Positions 28,327 through 36,650 of a stretch of 64,000 nucleotides of DNA are shown piece by piece; the stretch's first letter is position 1, and the number at the start of each line of letters is the position of its first letter. The notes beneath the pieces were generated by a model. It saw nothing but the letters and a program-made list of their open reading frames with translations, was not told the origin of the DNA and searched no databases. The stretch is from Brachyspira murdochii DSM 12563 (GTDB taxonomy: Bacteria; Spirochaetota; Brachyspiria; Brachyspirales; Brachyspiraceae): positions 2,665,510 through 2,729,509 of the forward strand of contig NC_014150.1 in assembly GCF_000092845.1 (NCBI RefSeq), given 5' to 3'. A program made the position numbers and the translations under genes.

Positions 28327-29907
28327 ATGAAGAAATTTATATTAATGGTAGCTTTAAGTATTCTAATAAGCTGTAGTAACAAATCTAATAACACACAAAA
28401 TAATATTACACTTAATAACAATACAAACATAACAGTAAATAATACTACACAAAATACAAATCAAATTACAAGTAAGCAAACAAATGCCGTAATAAAGAAA
28501 AAATTTAAAAATATATATCCTATCAAGCCATATACAGAAGAAGAAATCGATGAGATATTATACAAAACCATTGACACAGAATTAGCAAATTATGGAATAT
28601 CTGATAATTCCAAAAAAGAAAGAAGAGAAGAAGAAAAACAAAAAATGCAGAATATTAAAGATTTACTTTTGGAAGGGATAAACAGCAAAGATGAAGATGG
28701 AAACGGCGTATTGACTCTAATGCAGAAACTTGACTATAGAAATTATGCTTATAATGATTTAGTGAAATGGCTTGTTGAACATGGCATTAGTTTAGATGAT
28801 ACTAGAATATTAGATTATGATTATACTGATAATATGATAGATTATTTATTAGATAGCGGAGTTAATTTTGATTATCAAACAGTATATAATAAAATTGACT
28901 TAAAAAATAATAATTATAATTTAATATCAAAATTGATTAAAAAGTTAGAATCTGCAGGTTATTATTTTTCTGATATAGATTATCAATTACAAAGTGATTT
29001 ATTATTTCAGTCTATTTTAGCTGATAATTTGGATTTAGTAATATTATTTTTAAAACTTGGTGCTGATATTAACTCTATAAACAGAATGAGTGATGGTTAT
29101 GTTGGAACTCCTTTAATGTATAGTGCCTATTATGAAAAGTATGATATTATGGATTATTTAAAAGAGAAAAATGCAGATATTACTATTCACTGCTTTCAAG
29201 ATACAGAAGAATTAGAAAGTATTCATACTTATGATAGCCATATATCTTTTGTATTGATGGAAAATTTTCCTGTTTTAAGTCCTACAAATTTAATTAATAC
29301 TGTTATCACTGGAAATAATAATGAAGATTTAATGATAAGAATATTAAATAAAATATCTCAAACTTTTAAATTTGCAGATACTAGCTATATTTATTCTCCT
29401 GCCTCACAAACTGAATTTACAAACAATAATGAAAAATATATTTTAATACAAAGTCATATATTAAATGAAGAATATGTAGAAAATCTTATATTAATGGAAA
29501 AATATGTATATGATTTTGAAGTAAACGATAAATATTTTAATTATGTAACTATATGGAAAAGAGATAAAAACGATGAAAATAAAGCAGAGTTTGTAACAGG
29601 CTTTTATCCAATACAAAATGATGACTACTCACAAATTTATGATATTGCCTCATCAGGAAATTATATTACAATAGAATCAATAGATGATGGAGTATATTAT
29701 TATACATTTATAATAGAAAATAATGATTTTTATTTAGATAAATTTTCTATGGAAAAGTATAATAGATCAGACAATAACAAAAAAGAAGAAGAGCATTATT
29801 ATAATTATAAGATAGATGCTAGTAAATTTAATCATACTAGCAGAATAAAAGCTATTGATTTAGAAAGAGGTTTCTTCAATAAGTTAATAGAAGAATATAA
29901 TAAATAA
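28327..29907 (+). CDS. Lipoprotein with degenerate ankyrin repeats
   Basis: 526 aa. Signal peptide with lipobox ILISC (Cys about 16), Asn/Thr-rich tether (18-55), coiled charged segment (KKERREEEKQKMQNIKDLL), then weak ankyrin-like repeats to about residue 290 (LMQKLDYRNYAYNDLVKWLVEHG, LADNLDLVILFLKLGADINS). The C-terminal half (300-526) is a different, mostly beta domain not recognised. AAAGGAA precedes the ATG. It is related in design but not in sequence to the cluster 1 and 2 ankyrin lipoproteins. Confidence 0.72.
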   Translation: MKKFILMVALSILISCSNKSNNTQNNITLNNNTNITVNNTTQNTNQITSKQTNAVIKKKFKNIYPIKPYTEEEIDEILYKTIDTELANYGISDNSKKERREEEKQKMQNIKDLLLEGINSKDEDGNGVLTLMQKLDYRNYAYNDLVKWLVEHGISLDDTRILDYDYTDNMIDYLLDSGVNFDYQTVYNKIDLKNNNYNLISKLIKKLESAGYYFSDIDYQLQSDLLFQSILADNLDLVILFLKLGADINSINRMSDGYVGTPLMYSAYYEKYDIMDYLKEKNADITIHCFQDTEELESIHTYDSHISFVLMENFPVLSPTNLINTVITGNNNEDLMIRILNKISQTFKFADTSYIYSPASQTEFTNNNEKYILIQSHILNEEYVENLILMEKYVYDFEVNDKYFNYVTIWKRDKNDENKAEFVTGFYPIQNDDYSQIYDIASSGNYITIESIDDGVYYYTFIIENNDFYLDKFSMEKYNRSDNNKKEEEHYYNYKIDASKFNHTSRIKAIDLERGFFNKLIEEYNK

Positions 29908-29914
29908 AAATAAT

Positions 29915-29957
29915 AAAGGGCTTTAGTTTTTTAATTAACTTAAATCCCTTTGTTTTT
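29915..29957. terminator. Convergent terminator hairpin
   Basis: Arms AAAGGGCTTTAGTT and AACTTAAATCCCTTT pair with one or two mismatches, and T-rich sequence follows on the plus strand. It separates the plus-strand lipoprotein from the minus-strand Rpn gene. Confidence 0.7.
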
Positions 29958-29963
29958 TATTGA

Positions 29964-30908
29964 TTATAATTTTTTTATTTCTTCTATACTCAATCCTGTT
30001 AATTCACTTATAAGATTTAAATCCATATTTTTATTTTTCATATTTCTAGCTAGAGAATATTTTTCTTTTTCTATACCTTTTTCTATACCTTGTTCTATGC
30101 CTTCTCTTATGCCTTCTTCTTTACCCTCTCTTATGCCTTCTTCTTTACCTTTCTTAATACCTTCTTCTATTCCTAATCTTCTCTCCTCATCAAGCATTAT
30201 TTGATTGCCATATAAATAAGCCTCTTTTTTTTCATATTCCATCATCATCAATCTGCTTTTTACAAAATTATTATATTTTTTCTGTACTTCTTCCATTATA
30301 GGTTTTTCTTTTACTATTTCAGACATAGATGCCTCCAAATTTTTACTTGTAAATATTTTGAGCCAGTAATTTAAATCTTTAGATAATACATTTTTCTTAA
30401 ATTTTTTTAATTCTATTATATGTATTTGAAGATGGTCGGTTAGAAGTTTTTTATTATTCATCTCATAAAGCATATAACAGGAATGTATATTCTTTGTTTT
30501 ATCTAAATTAAAATTAAGAAGATTGATACTTATTACTGGAGTAAGTTCATCATATCTTTCGCCATGTTTTAATAACTTACTGTAATTAGCTGCCCAATAA
30601 TAAAGTATTCTTTCTGGAAATCTTGAGTTACCTTGTAATTGTATTTCTATAATAACAACAGATCCATTTTGAGTTATGCACTTGACATCAACAATAGTTT
30701 CTTTCAGATTTTTATTTTTTTTCAAGTTGAATGGTGTGAGTATCTCTAAAGAACGGAAAGTTTTCATATTAGCATTAATCATTATAGAATTAATAAAATC
30801 TAAAAGTATAGTTTCGCTGCTTCCTTTATCAGTAAATAGATATCTTATAAAATAATCATTCAAAGGATTAAAGTATTTTATTTGTTTAGTATTTATATTT
30901 TTTTTCAT
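29964..30908 (-). CDS. Rpn-family PD-(D/E)XK nuclease-like protein (PDDEXK_2)
   Basis: 314 aa. The family is often labelled transposase, but its characterised members are recombination-promoting DNA nucleases (Rpn). The N-terminal NPLNDYFIRYLFTDKGS and the nuclease core D-V-K-x10-E-I-Q-L-Q (about 93-109) are visible. A C-terminal region of repeated E-G-I-R-E-G-K units ends in NLISELTGLSIEEIKKL, a helix-turn-helix-like tail common in this family. The promoter is six bases from the ATG, with no ribosome binding site. It is a paralog of 55034-55939. No terminal inverted repeats are seen. Confidence 0.85.
   Translation of the reverse strand: MKKNINTKQIKYFNPLNDYFIRYLFTDKGSSETILLDFINSIMINANMKTFRSLEILTPFNLKKNKNLKETIVDVKCITQNGSVVIIEIQLQGNSRFPERILYYWAANYSKLLKHGERYDELTPVISINLLNFNLDKTKNIHSCYMLYEMNNKKLLTDHLQIHIIELKKFKKNVLSKDLNYWLKIFTSKNLEASMSEIVKEKPIMEEVQKKYNNFVKSRLMMMEYEKKEAYLYGNQIMLDEERRLGIEEGIKKGKEEGIREGKEEGIREGIEQGIEKGIEKEKYSLARNMKNKNMDLNLISELTGLSIEEIKKL
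30060..30170 (-). repeat. Imperfect tandem repeat coding for EGIREGKE-type units
   Basis: About six near-identical 12-24 base units inside the Rpn gene (CCTTCTTCTTTACC and CTCTTATG on the plus strand) encode a glycine/glutamate-rich helical linker. Unit gain or loss would keep the frame. Confidence 0.65.
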
Positions 30909-30914
30909 AAAAAT

Positions 30915-30943
30915 ATTATACTAAAATAATTATAAATTGTCAA
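30915..30943 (-). promoter_or_regulatory. Leaderless promoter of the Rpn gene
   Basis: Minus strand TTGACA, 17-base spacer, TATAAT, then six bases and the ATG. Transcription would begin at or next to the start codon. Closely similar to the promoter of the paralog at 54999-55027. Confidence 0.75.
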
Positions 30944-30947
30944 AATT

Positions 30948-30983
30948 TAAAAAGTGTATACTTGTTACGCATACACTTTATTA
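30948..30983 (-). terminator. Hairpin terminator repeat, copy T4
   Basis: AAAGTGTATGCG/..GTATACACTTT hairpin of the T1-T7 family. It lies 76 bases after the rpiB stop and directly upstream of the Rpn promoter, so it ends the msrB-msrA-rpiB operon. Confidence 0.75.
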
Positions 30984-31058
30984 TATTTACTAAATCAAAA
31001 AATTGGTTATATAAAAAACATATTCAAATTAGACTTAACACATATATTTTATAAAAAA

Positions 31059-31508
31059 TTAAATTTCTTCTCCGTTCTCTATTTTTGTGAGAAGTTCAAC
31101 TCTTCTAGAATGACGTCCGCCTTCATATTCAGCATCAAGCCATTCTTTTACTATCATTTTAGCTAAATCAACACCTACTACTCTAGCACCGAATGCTATT
31201 ATATTAGAATTGTTATGCTGCTTAGAAAGTTTAGCAGAATAAGGCTCACTGCAAACTGCTGCCCTTATTCCTTTAACCTTATTTGCCGCTAATGATATGC
31301 CAATACCAGTACCGCATATTAAAACGCCTCCCTCATATCTTCCGCTTGCCACCTCATCAGCAACTTTTTTTCCATATATAGGATAATCTACACTCTCAGG
31401 AGTATAAGTGCCAAAGTCTTTTACATCATGTCCCAATTCTTCTAAATATCTTGTTATCTCTTTTTTTAACTCTATAGAAGAATGATCTCCGCCTATAGCT
31501 ATTTTCAT
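31059..31508 (-). CDS. rpiB: Ribose-5-phosphate isomerase B
   Basis: 149 aa, typical of RpiB/LacAB. It interconverts ribose-5-phosphate and ribulose-5-phosphate in the cytosol. Visible: KIAIGGDHSSIELK at the start, the catalytic Cys in LICGTGIGISLAANK and the HNNSNIIAFGARVVG region. It is the last gene of the operon msrB-msrA-rpiB, with a 31-base gap. Allose-6-phosphate isomerase activity cannot be excluded. Confidence 0.93.
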   Translation of the reverse strand: MKIAIGGDHSSIELKKEITRYLEELGHDVKDFGTYTPESVDYPIYGKKVADEVASGRYEGGVLICGTGIGISLAANKVKGIRAAVCSEPYSAKLSKQHNNSNIIAFGARVVGVDLAKMIVKEWLDAEYEGGRHSRRVELLTKIENGEEI

Positions 31509-31539
31509 GTTTTTATTTCCTCTTATTTATAGTATTTAA

Positions 31540-32145
31540 TTAAAATAATTTTGTATAGAAATGACAATAAGGCATAGAACCTTTTTTAGCATAATAATCC
31601 TGATGATAGTCTTCTGCCTCATAAAAGTTTTTATACTCTCTTAATGTAGTAGCCACATCATAATTTCTATCTCTAAGCATTTTTATATATTTCTCTGCAA
31701 TTTCTTTTTCTTCATCATTTTGATAGAATATAGCAGATAAATACTGTGATCCTATATCAGGCCCCTGACCATTTTTTTGAGTAAAGTCATGAGTTTCAAA
31801 GAAAAGTTTTACAAGCTCTTCATAAGTTGTTTTTTCTGGATCATAACATACTCTGACTGTTTCTAAATGACCTGTAAGTCCAGTGCATACTTCTCTGTAA
31901 GTAGGATTAGCCTTATGTCCTCCGGCATATCCGCTCACAACAGAAATGACTCCTTTAGATTTTTCAAACCAATATTCTGTTCCCCAGAAGCAGCCTGAAG
32001 AAAAATATGCATATTTAACATTATCTGGTATTTCTGTTTTCGTCATATCATAGTCCTTATTATTAATATTTTGGCTGTTTAATTTTTGAGAACAGGATAT
32101 TACTGATAATAAAGATAATATTGTTATTATAATTTTTTTTATCAT
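31540..32145 (-). CDS. msrA: Peptide methionine sulfoxide reductase A, lipoprotein form
   Basis: 201 aa: a signal peptide with lipobox SVISC (Cys about 18) and then a complete MsrA domain with the catalytic SGCFWGTEYWFEK, VVSGYAGGHKANPTYREVCTGLTGH and SQYLSAIFY. It reduces methionine-S-sulfoxide in proteins. The lipid anchor places it outside the cytosol. No Cys is visible in the C-terminal tail (PYCHFYTKLF carries one). It follows msrB by 30 bases. Electrons could come from DsbD, encoded 4 kb away. Confidence 0.93.
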   Translation of the reverse strand: MIKKIIITILSLLSVISCSQKLNSQNINNKDYDMTKTEIPDNVKYAYFSSGCFWGTEYWFEKSKGVISVVSGYAGGHKANPTYREVCTGLTGHLETVRVCYDPEKTTYEELVKLFFETHDFTQKNGQGPDIGSQYLSAIFYQNDEEKEIAEKYIKMLRDRNYDVATTLREYKNFYEAEDYHQDYYAKKGSMPYCHFYTKLF

Positions 32146-32175
32146 CGTATTCTCCTATCATCTTTTATATTTATT

Positions 32176-32661
32176 TTATTTATTTGTATAATTTTCATTT
32201 GTAAATTTATTTATAAAATTAAGAGAAACAGAGTTTATACAATACCTTGTTTCTTTTTCAGTAAATCCTTCATTATAGAATACATGTCCTAAATGTCCTC
32301 CGCAATTTGCACATACGACTTCAATTCTATTACCATCTTTTTCTAATTTTATATTTTCTTTTATAGCATCATCAAAACTAGGCCAGCCGGTACCAGAATT
32401 GAATTTTGCTTCAGAACGAAATAAAGGCGTATTGCATATTTTGCATGTGTATATTCCGTCTTCTTTATTATTTAACAACTCTCCAGTAAAAGGAAGTTCT
32501 GTGCCTTTATTTATTAGTACATGATATTCCTGAGCAGACAGAGTTTTTGAGCAGTCTGCTGCAGAGTATATATTATCATTGGTATTACTAGTATCATTAT
32601 TTTCATCACATGATATGATGCTTATAAATATTAAAATAAGTAAAAAAATATTTTTTTTCAT
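32176..32661 (-). CDS. msrB: Peptide methionine sulfoxide reductase B, lipoprotein form
   Basis: 161 aa: signal peptide with lipobox SIISC (Cys about 18), acidic Asn/Thr tether, then an MsrB domain. Two CxxC zinc motifs (CKICNTP and CANCGG), the core FNSGTGWPSFD and the catalytic Cys in RYCINSVSLNF are all present. It reduces methionine-R-sulfoxide. With msrA it forms an extracytoplasmic repair pair in one operon with rpiB, probably defending surface proteins against host oxidants. Confidence 0.93.
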   Translation of the reverse strand: MKKNIFLLILIFISIISCDENNDTSNTNDNIYSAADCSKTLSAQEYHVLINKGTELPFTGELLNNKEDGIYTCKICNTPLFRSEAKFNSGTGWPSFDDAIKENIKLEKDGNRIEVVCANCGGHLGHVFYNEGFTEKETRYCINSVSLNFINKFTNENYTNK

Positions 32662-32713
32662 AGCAGTTACTGATATTAATTATCCCTTTAAATTAATTTT
32701 TTATTTATTTTAT

Positions 32714-33700
32714 TTATCTATGTGTTCTTATAGGAAAACTATAAGCTGTTCTGTCTCTTATATCAAAAATATTTCCCGAAGTATCTATTATTTTATAATC
32801 AAACATATGAGTAAATTTTTTATATTTAATTTTAGCAGGCAATTGAATAGTTTCTATATTGCCTGAATATGCATCTATTCTATAAAGTACCATAGCATCA
32901 ATTTGAGTGTTTGATAATTTTTCCTGTATTATAGCAGGCGTATCCAAATATACTTTATTGTCTTCTTTGAGGTAAAAAAATCCTCCGCTGTAGTGATTTA
33001 AAAATGACAAAAATTGTATTTTCCATATAATTTTTTTATTGCTGTATAGTGAAATTGATTCGTCATGATCCATTAGAAGTAAATCTTTTCCTTCGGCATT
33101 GAAAATTTTAGATACTTTAATTTCAGCGTATCCTATTAATTCTTTTGTCTCAGTTAGAGAATTAAAATTTAAATGATATAATACCCCTGTTTTCTGATAT
33201 TGAAGGATATGAAAATATAATTCTTTTTTTCATCAAAACATCCGTTTTTAATGAAAATATGTTCTTTCAAAGTATGCATAATTTTTTTATTTTGAACGTC
33301 ATATACAAATACTTTCATAATGTTTCCGTCTTTAATACGCATAAAAATATATCTTTCATTTGCCGTAAAATATGCTTTCGTATACATACCATTCAGTTAT
33401 TTCTAATAATACTTTATTTGTACCTATCTCTATTATTTTAAATATATTATTTTTAGAATCATTACTTGTAACAGAAGTTGTCATTATTTTTGTTCCGTCT
33501 AATGAGAGATCTATAATAGAGTATGATCTAGCATTTTTATGAAATATTCTGCAGATATCTAATTTAAAATCATATAAAAAACTATTCCAACTTCCTTTAT
33601 AGTACGGAGTAAATATACCTTTATTTGTCTTTTGATCTATATAAATATAATAATCTTCTCTATCTATTTCATTATAAAGTACATTTTGTTTAGTTATCAT
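32714..33700 (-). pseudogene. Beta-propeller-like protein gene broken by two frameshifts
   Basis: Three pieces read in order on the minus strand: 33700-33356, 33387-33169 and 33200-32714 (the last open in the first frame). The first shift is near 33385 (WYVY joins to TKAYFTANERYIFM). The second is at a GGGG run near 33190 (KTGVLYHLNFNSLTETKELIGYAEI continues to MDHDESISLYSNKK). Total length 987 bases gives about 328 codons, and the two shifts cancel. The strand pattern resembles WD40/YVTN-type propeller blades, but the family is not certain. It starts 13 bases after the CsgG/FlgT-like gene, with AGGAG overlapping that stop. Confidence 0.65.
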
Positions 33701-33713
33701 AATATTTTTACTC

Positions 33714-34694
33714 CTAATTTTTTATTTTCACTATCATCATAGGTTCTATTTTATCATGATCTTTACTTTCTAATACAGCAAAATTATCATAAGTTTCTAT
33801 AACTTTTGCAGATGTTATTAAATTTTCAATATTTTTATAATATCTATATTTATAAAGCATTTCACTGGTGTACCAAATATCTCCTTTTTCATTTGTTCTT
33901 ACAGATACATATCCCGCATTTTTCTGACTTGTCTGTGATGAAATTTTAGGGCTGTTGCTTATATTAGTTGCAATATTCATCTGATTTGAGCTTGGCAGTT
34001 CTAATATTTTTTCTAATTTATAGATATTAAATTCATCTCCTTTTTTTATATTATTTTTTTTACCTAAATTTATGTAAATCTGATTATTATCAACTCTAGT
34101 TATAATACCCGTTAATGGAGGATTTCCCAAAAAACCTGATATACTTAATGCTGTTTTATTAAGAGCAATAGCGGAAGCCCTTCCCAAAGCCGTTTCGTTA
34201 AATAATGCATCTTCTGCAGAATAGACCTGACTATTATTTGGAAGCGTATATGTTCCTGTATCAGTAAATGATTTTATAGTTCTTAATGAGTTTATATCTA
34301 ATAAATTTACTCTAAACTTAACATTCGCTGAATCTTTTCCTCCTTTTTTCAAATTAAAGTCCAATATTTCCCCAGTTATTATGTAATCAGAATTAAAGGT
34401 TTCTTTAATAAAATCTGAGGCTATTTGAAGATTAGTCGCTAATGACTTATATGAAAGCACTATATCATATGAACTAAAATATGATACTAATAGGTCATAA
34501 TCAGTAACATTAAACATTTTTGTATTTATAAGAGAGTCCTGCAAAACTCTTGGTATTCCGTCATCTACCTTATATTCGTTTATCCACTCTTCATTTTCTG
34601 AGGTAAAAGGCAGTATTGTCAGTGTAATAGAATATATATTAATACTATAGATTAGTATCATACTTAATATAATTTTACTTTTAAAAAAAAACAT
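33714..34694 (-). CDS. CsgG/FlgT-like envelope protein
   Basis: 326 aa with an N-terminal hydrophobic export segment (about 8-24). Residues about 25-200 follow the CsgG-type pattern (LTILPFTSENEEWI, VLQDSLINTKMFNVTDYD, DYIITGEILDF, NVKFRVNLLDINSLRTIKSF). The region at about 205-235 (GIITRVDNNQIYINLGKKNNIKKGDEFNIY) is the FlgT/CsgG-type C-terminal strand motif. The protein is probably a periplasmic or outer-membrane assembly factor. It sits between a 39-aa membrane peptide and the broken propeller gene, in one operon. Confidence 0.65.
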   Translation of the reverse strand: MFFFKSKIILSMILIYSINIYSITLTILPFTSENEEWINEYKVDDGIPRVLQDSLINTKMFNVTDYDLLVSYFSSYDIVLSYKSLATNLQIASDFIKETFNSDYIITGEILDFNLKKGGKDSANVKFRVNLLDINSLRTIKSFTDTGTYTLPNNSQVYSAEDALFNETALGRASAIALNKTALSISGFLGNPPLTGIITRVDNNQIYINLGKKNNIKKGDEFNIYKLEKILELPSSNQMNIATNISNSPKISSQTSQKNAGYVSVRTNEKGDIWYTSEMLYKYRYYKNIENLITSAKVIETYDNFAVLESKDHDKIEPMMIVKIKN

Positions 34695-34696
34695 AT

Positions 34697-34816
34697 TTAA
34701 TAGTCTTTTGTTATTTCCTTTTCTTTTTTTGGTTCGCGGTATGCCATTAATGCATTTATAGATATTAATGACAAAATTATTCCAAAAAGAAAAAACATTT
34801 TCCTGAAAATTTTCAT
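34697..34816 (-). CDS. Small membrane peptide, 39 aa
   Basis: A short open frame whose ATG at 34816 has AGAGGA about nine bases upstream. It encodes a basic N-terminus, one hydrophobic helix (FFLFGIILSLISINALMA) and a charged tail (KKEKEITKDY). Its stop is two bases before the ATG of the CsgG/FlgT-like gene, suggesting translational coupling. No family recognised. Spacing, ribosome site and composition argue that it is real. Confidence 0.5.
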   Translation of the reverse strand: MKIFRKMFFLFGIILSLISINALMAYREPKKEKEITKDY

Positions 34817-34934
34817 AATACTTAGATTCCTCTTTAGTATTTTATATTATAGTATAAAGTATAACAATTTCAATAGAGTTAACATAAAAAATATTTTTGT
34901 AATTCTTTTTTATATTATTAGTATTCAAATATAT

Positions 34935-34963
34935 TTGACAACTTAATTAACATAATATATTAT
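34935..34963 (+). promoter_or_regulatory. Leaderless promoter of the LCP-like gene
   Basis: TTGACA (34935-34940), 17-base spacer, TATTAT (34958-34963), then six bases to the ATG at 34970. No ribosome binding site. Confidence 0.65.
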
Positions 34964-34969
34964 ATATTG

Positions 34970-36199
34970 ATGACTGAACATAAAAAAAATAATACTAATG
35001 ATGATAAAGCTCTAAGAACTATAAGTCAGGCAAATAAGAAAGCTGCTATGCTTGTACTTTTTTCGGCTATTATTATCGTATTTGTATTTGGTTTTATATT
35101 TTATTACTTTTTCTTTAGTAAATTAAATACTGCAAAAAAGAATGATGAGCCTTTATATTTTTCTGTATTATTTATAGATGATGACAGAGAAATTTACGGT
35201 GCTTATGTAGGTATTATATCGAGTCTTCATAATAGGATAGGTATGATAGGGCTTCCGCGTAATATAGCTTTATGGGAAAGCAGTAAGGATTTACCTCCTA
35301 TACCATTAGAAACTTTGTATAAAAACGGAGGAGAAAATGCTGTTTTTAGGGCTATAGAAACTTCTGTTGATAAAAAAATAAGTTATAGAATTGCTATTGA
35401 TAATAATCAAATTTCTGATATTATAGACTTGATAGGCGGTGTGAAAATGTATGTTGAAGAGCCTATTGAGTTTAAAGATGAGGAGAAAGGATACGAGCTT
35501 TCATTTGGTATAGGGGAATGGCTTTTTACTAGCAGTAAAGTAATATCATATCTGCATTATCTTCAAATGAACGGATACAGCGATATAGAAACGCTTTATA
35601 GATTAGAAGATGTAATAATTAATTCTATGATAGGATTTATACAAAGTCCTCAGCTTAGAAATATTCTTCATTCTAAGGATATGCGTAAAGCTATAGCTTC
35701 AAAAGTAAAAAGTAATTTAAGACCTCCGGATATGAAGGCATTTTTGGATATACTAGCAAACAGCAATGAAAGGACATTAGTTATAGAAAATATAGATGCA
35801 AGACTAGATGACAATGGTGTACTAACTCCTATATTTGAAGGAAGTGCCTTTATTAAACAGATGGACGATTTAACATTATATGTAGAGCTTAAAACTCAAA
35901 AAAGTGAGCTAACTAATGAAGATGTGAGTTTGACAGTACTTAATGCCACTACAGTTGCAGGTCTTGCCGACAGAATAAATATAAGAATGCGTTATAGGGG
36001 GTTTGCAGCAGGGGAGTACGGCAATTTTACTACCAACTTGAATGAAAGTGTTGTACTTATAAGAGACGGTCAGATAGAAAAGGCATTTATGGTTGCAAAT
36101 GAGGGCAGGGTAAGCCGAGTATATGCTAAAACTGACAGAAGAGTATTAAATAATGCAGTATTAATTTTGGGGAATGATTACTATGAAATTACACAATAA
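34970..36199 (+). CDS. LytR-CpsA-Psr-like protein with LytR C-terminal domain
   Basis: 409 aa from the ATG at 34970 (an in-frame TTG three bases earlier is less likely). Type II membrane protein: cytosolic polar N-terminus, one helix (about 28-50), then a periplasmic region. The centre (about 65-290: SVLFIDDDREIYGAYVGIIS, IGLPRNIAL, IIDLIGGVKMYVEEPI) fits a divergent LCP domain. Residues about 320-405 (VSLTVLNATTVAGLADRINIRMRYRGF) match the LytR_C module. LCP enzymes attach glycopolymers to the cell wall, but the catalytic arginines cannot be confirmed here. It overlaps rsfS by 17 bases. Confidence 0.7.
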   Translation: MTEHKKNNTNDDKALRTISQANKKAAMLVLFSAIIIVFVFGFIFYYFFFSKLNTAKKNDEPLYFSVLFIDDDREIYGAYVGIISSLHNRIGMIGLPRNIALWESSKDLPPIPLETLYKNGGENAVFRAIETSVDKKISYRIAIDNNQISDIIDLIGGVKMYVEEPIEFKDEEKGYELSFGIGEWLFTSSKVISYLHYLQMNGYSDIETLYRLEDVIINSMIGFIQSPQLRNILHSKDMRKAIASKVKSNLRPPDMKAFLDILANSNERTLVIENIDARLDDNGVLTPIFEGSAFIKQMDDLTLYVELKTQKSELTNEDVSLTVLNATTVAGLADRINIRMRYRGFAAGEYGNFTTNLNESVVLIRDGQIEKAFMVANEGRVSRVYAKTDRRVLNNAVLILGNDYYEITQ

Positions 36200-36629
36200 T
36201 AATATTAATAATAATGAAAACAATAATGAATTAAATACTAATGAAAACAAATCAAAGCCTAAAAAAAAGAAATTTATAGACAGAGAAAAAGCTAAAGAAT
36301 TGACATTAAAGGCAGCTAAGGCTTTAGATGATAAAAAACTAGAAAACATTACAATTCTTGATTTAGACGGAGTAACAACTCTTTCAGACTATTTTTTATT
36401 GGCAACAGCATCTTCGTCTCCGCAAATGAAAGCTGGTTCTGATGCTGTTTACAAGGAATTAAAAGAAGAGGGTGTTTTACCTTATGCTGAAAATGATAAT
36501 AATCCAGAGTCTGTTTGGTATTTAAGTGATTATGGTTTTTTAGTGGTGCATATTTTTACTGAAGAGGGAAGGGAGTATTATAATTTGGATAAATTATGGC
36601 ATGAAGCTAAAAAGATAGATTTATTATAA
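36183..36629 (+). CDS. rsfS: Ribosome silencing factor RsfS (Iojap family)
   Basis: 148 aa from the ATG at 36183, chosen because GGGGA lies about nine bases upstream (an in-frame ATG at 36174 is less well placed). RsfS binds L14 and blocks subunit joining in starvation. An Asn/Lys-rich tail (1-35) precedes the core: ITILDLDGVTTLSDYFLLATASS, PESVWYLSDYGFLVVHIFTEEGREYYNLDKLW. It overlaps the LCP-like gene, so the two are translationally coupled. Confidence 0.92.
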   Translation: MKLHNNNINNNENNNELNTNENKSKPKKKKFIDREKAKELTLKAAKALDDKKLENITILDLDGVTTLSDYFLLATASSSPQMKAGSDAVYKELKEEGVLPYAENDNNPESVWYLSDYGFLVVHIFTEEGREYYNLDKLWHEAKKIDLL

Positions 36630-36650
36630 TTATTTTTAAGGAGTATCTTT

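Noticed and set aside
29964-30908. Calling the Rpn gene an insertion-sequence transposase
   Set aside because: No terminal inverted repeats or target duplications are seen around it. Rpn family membership is better supported.
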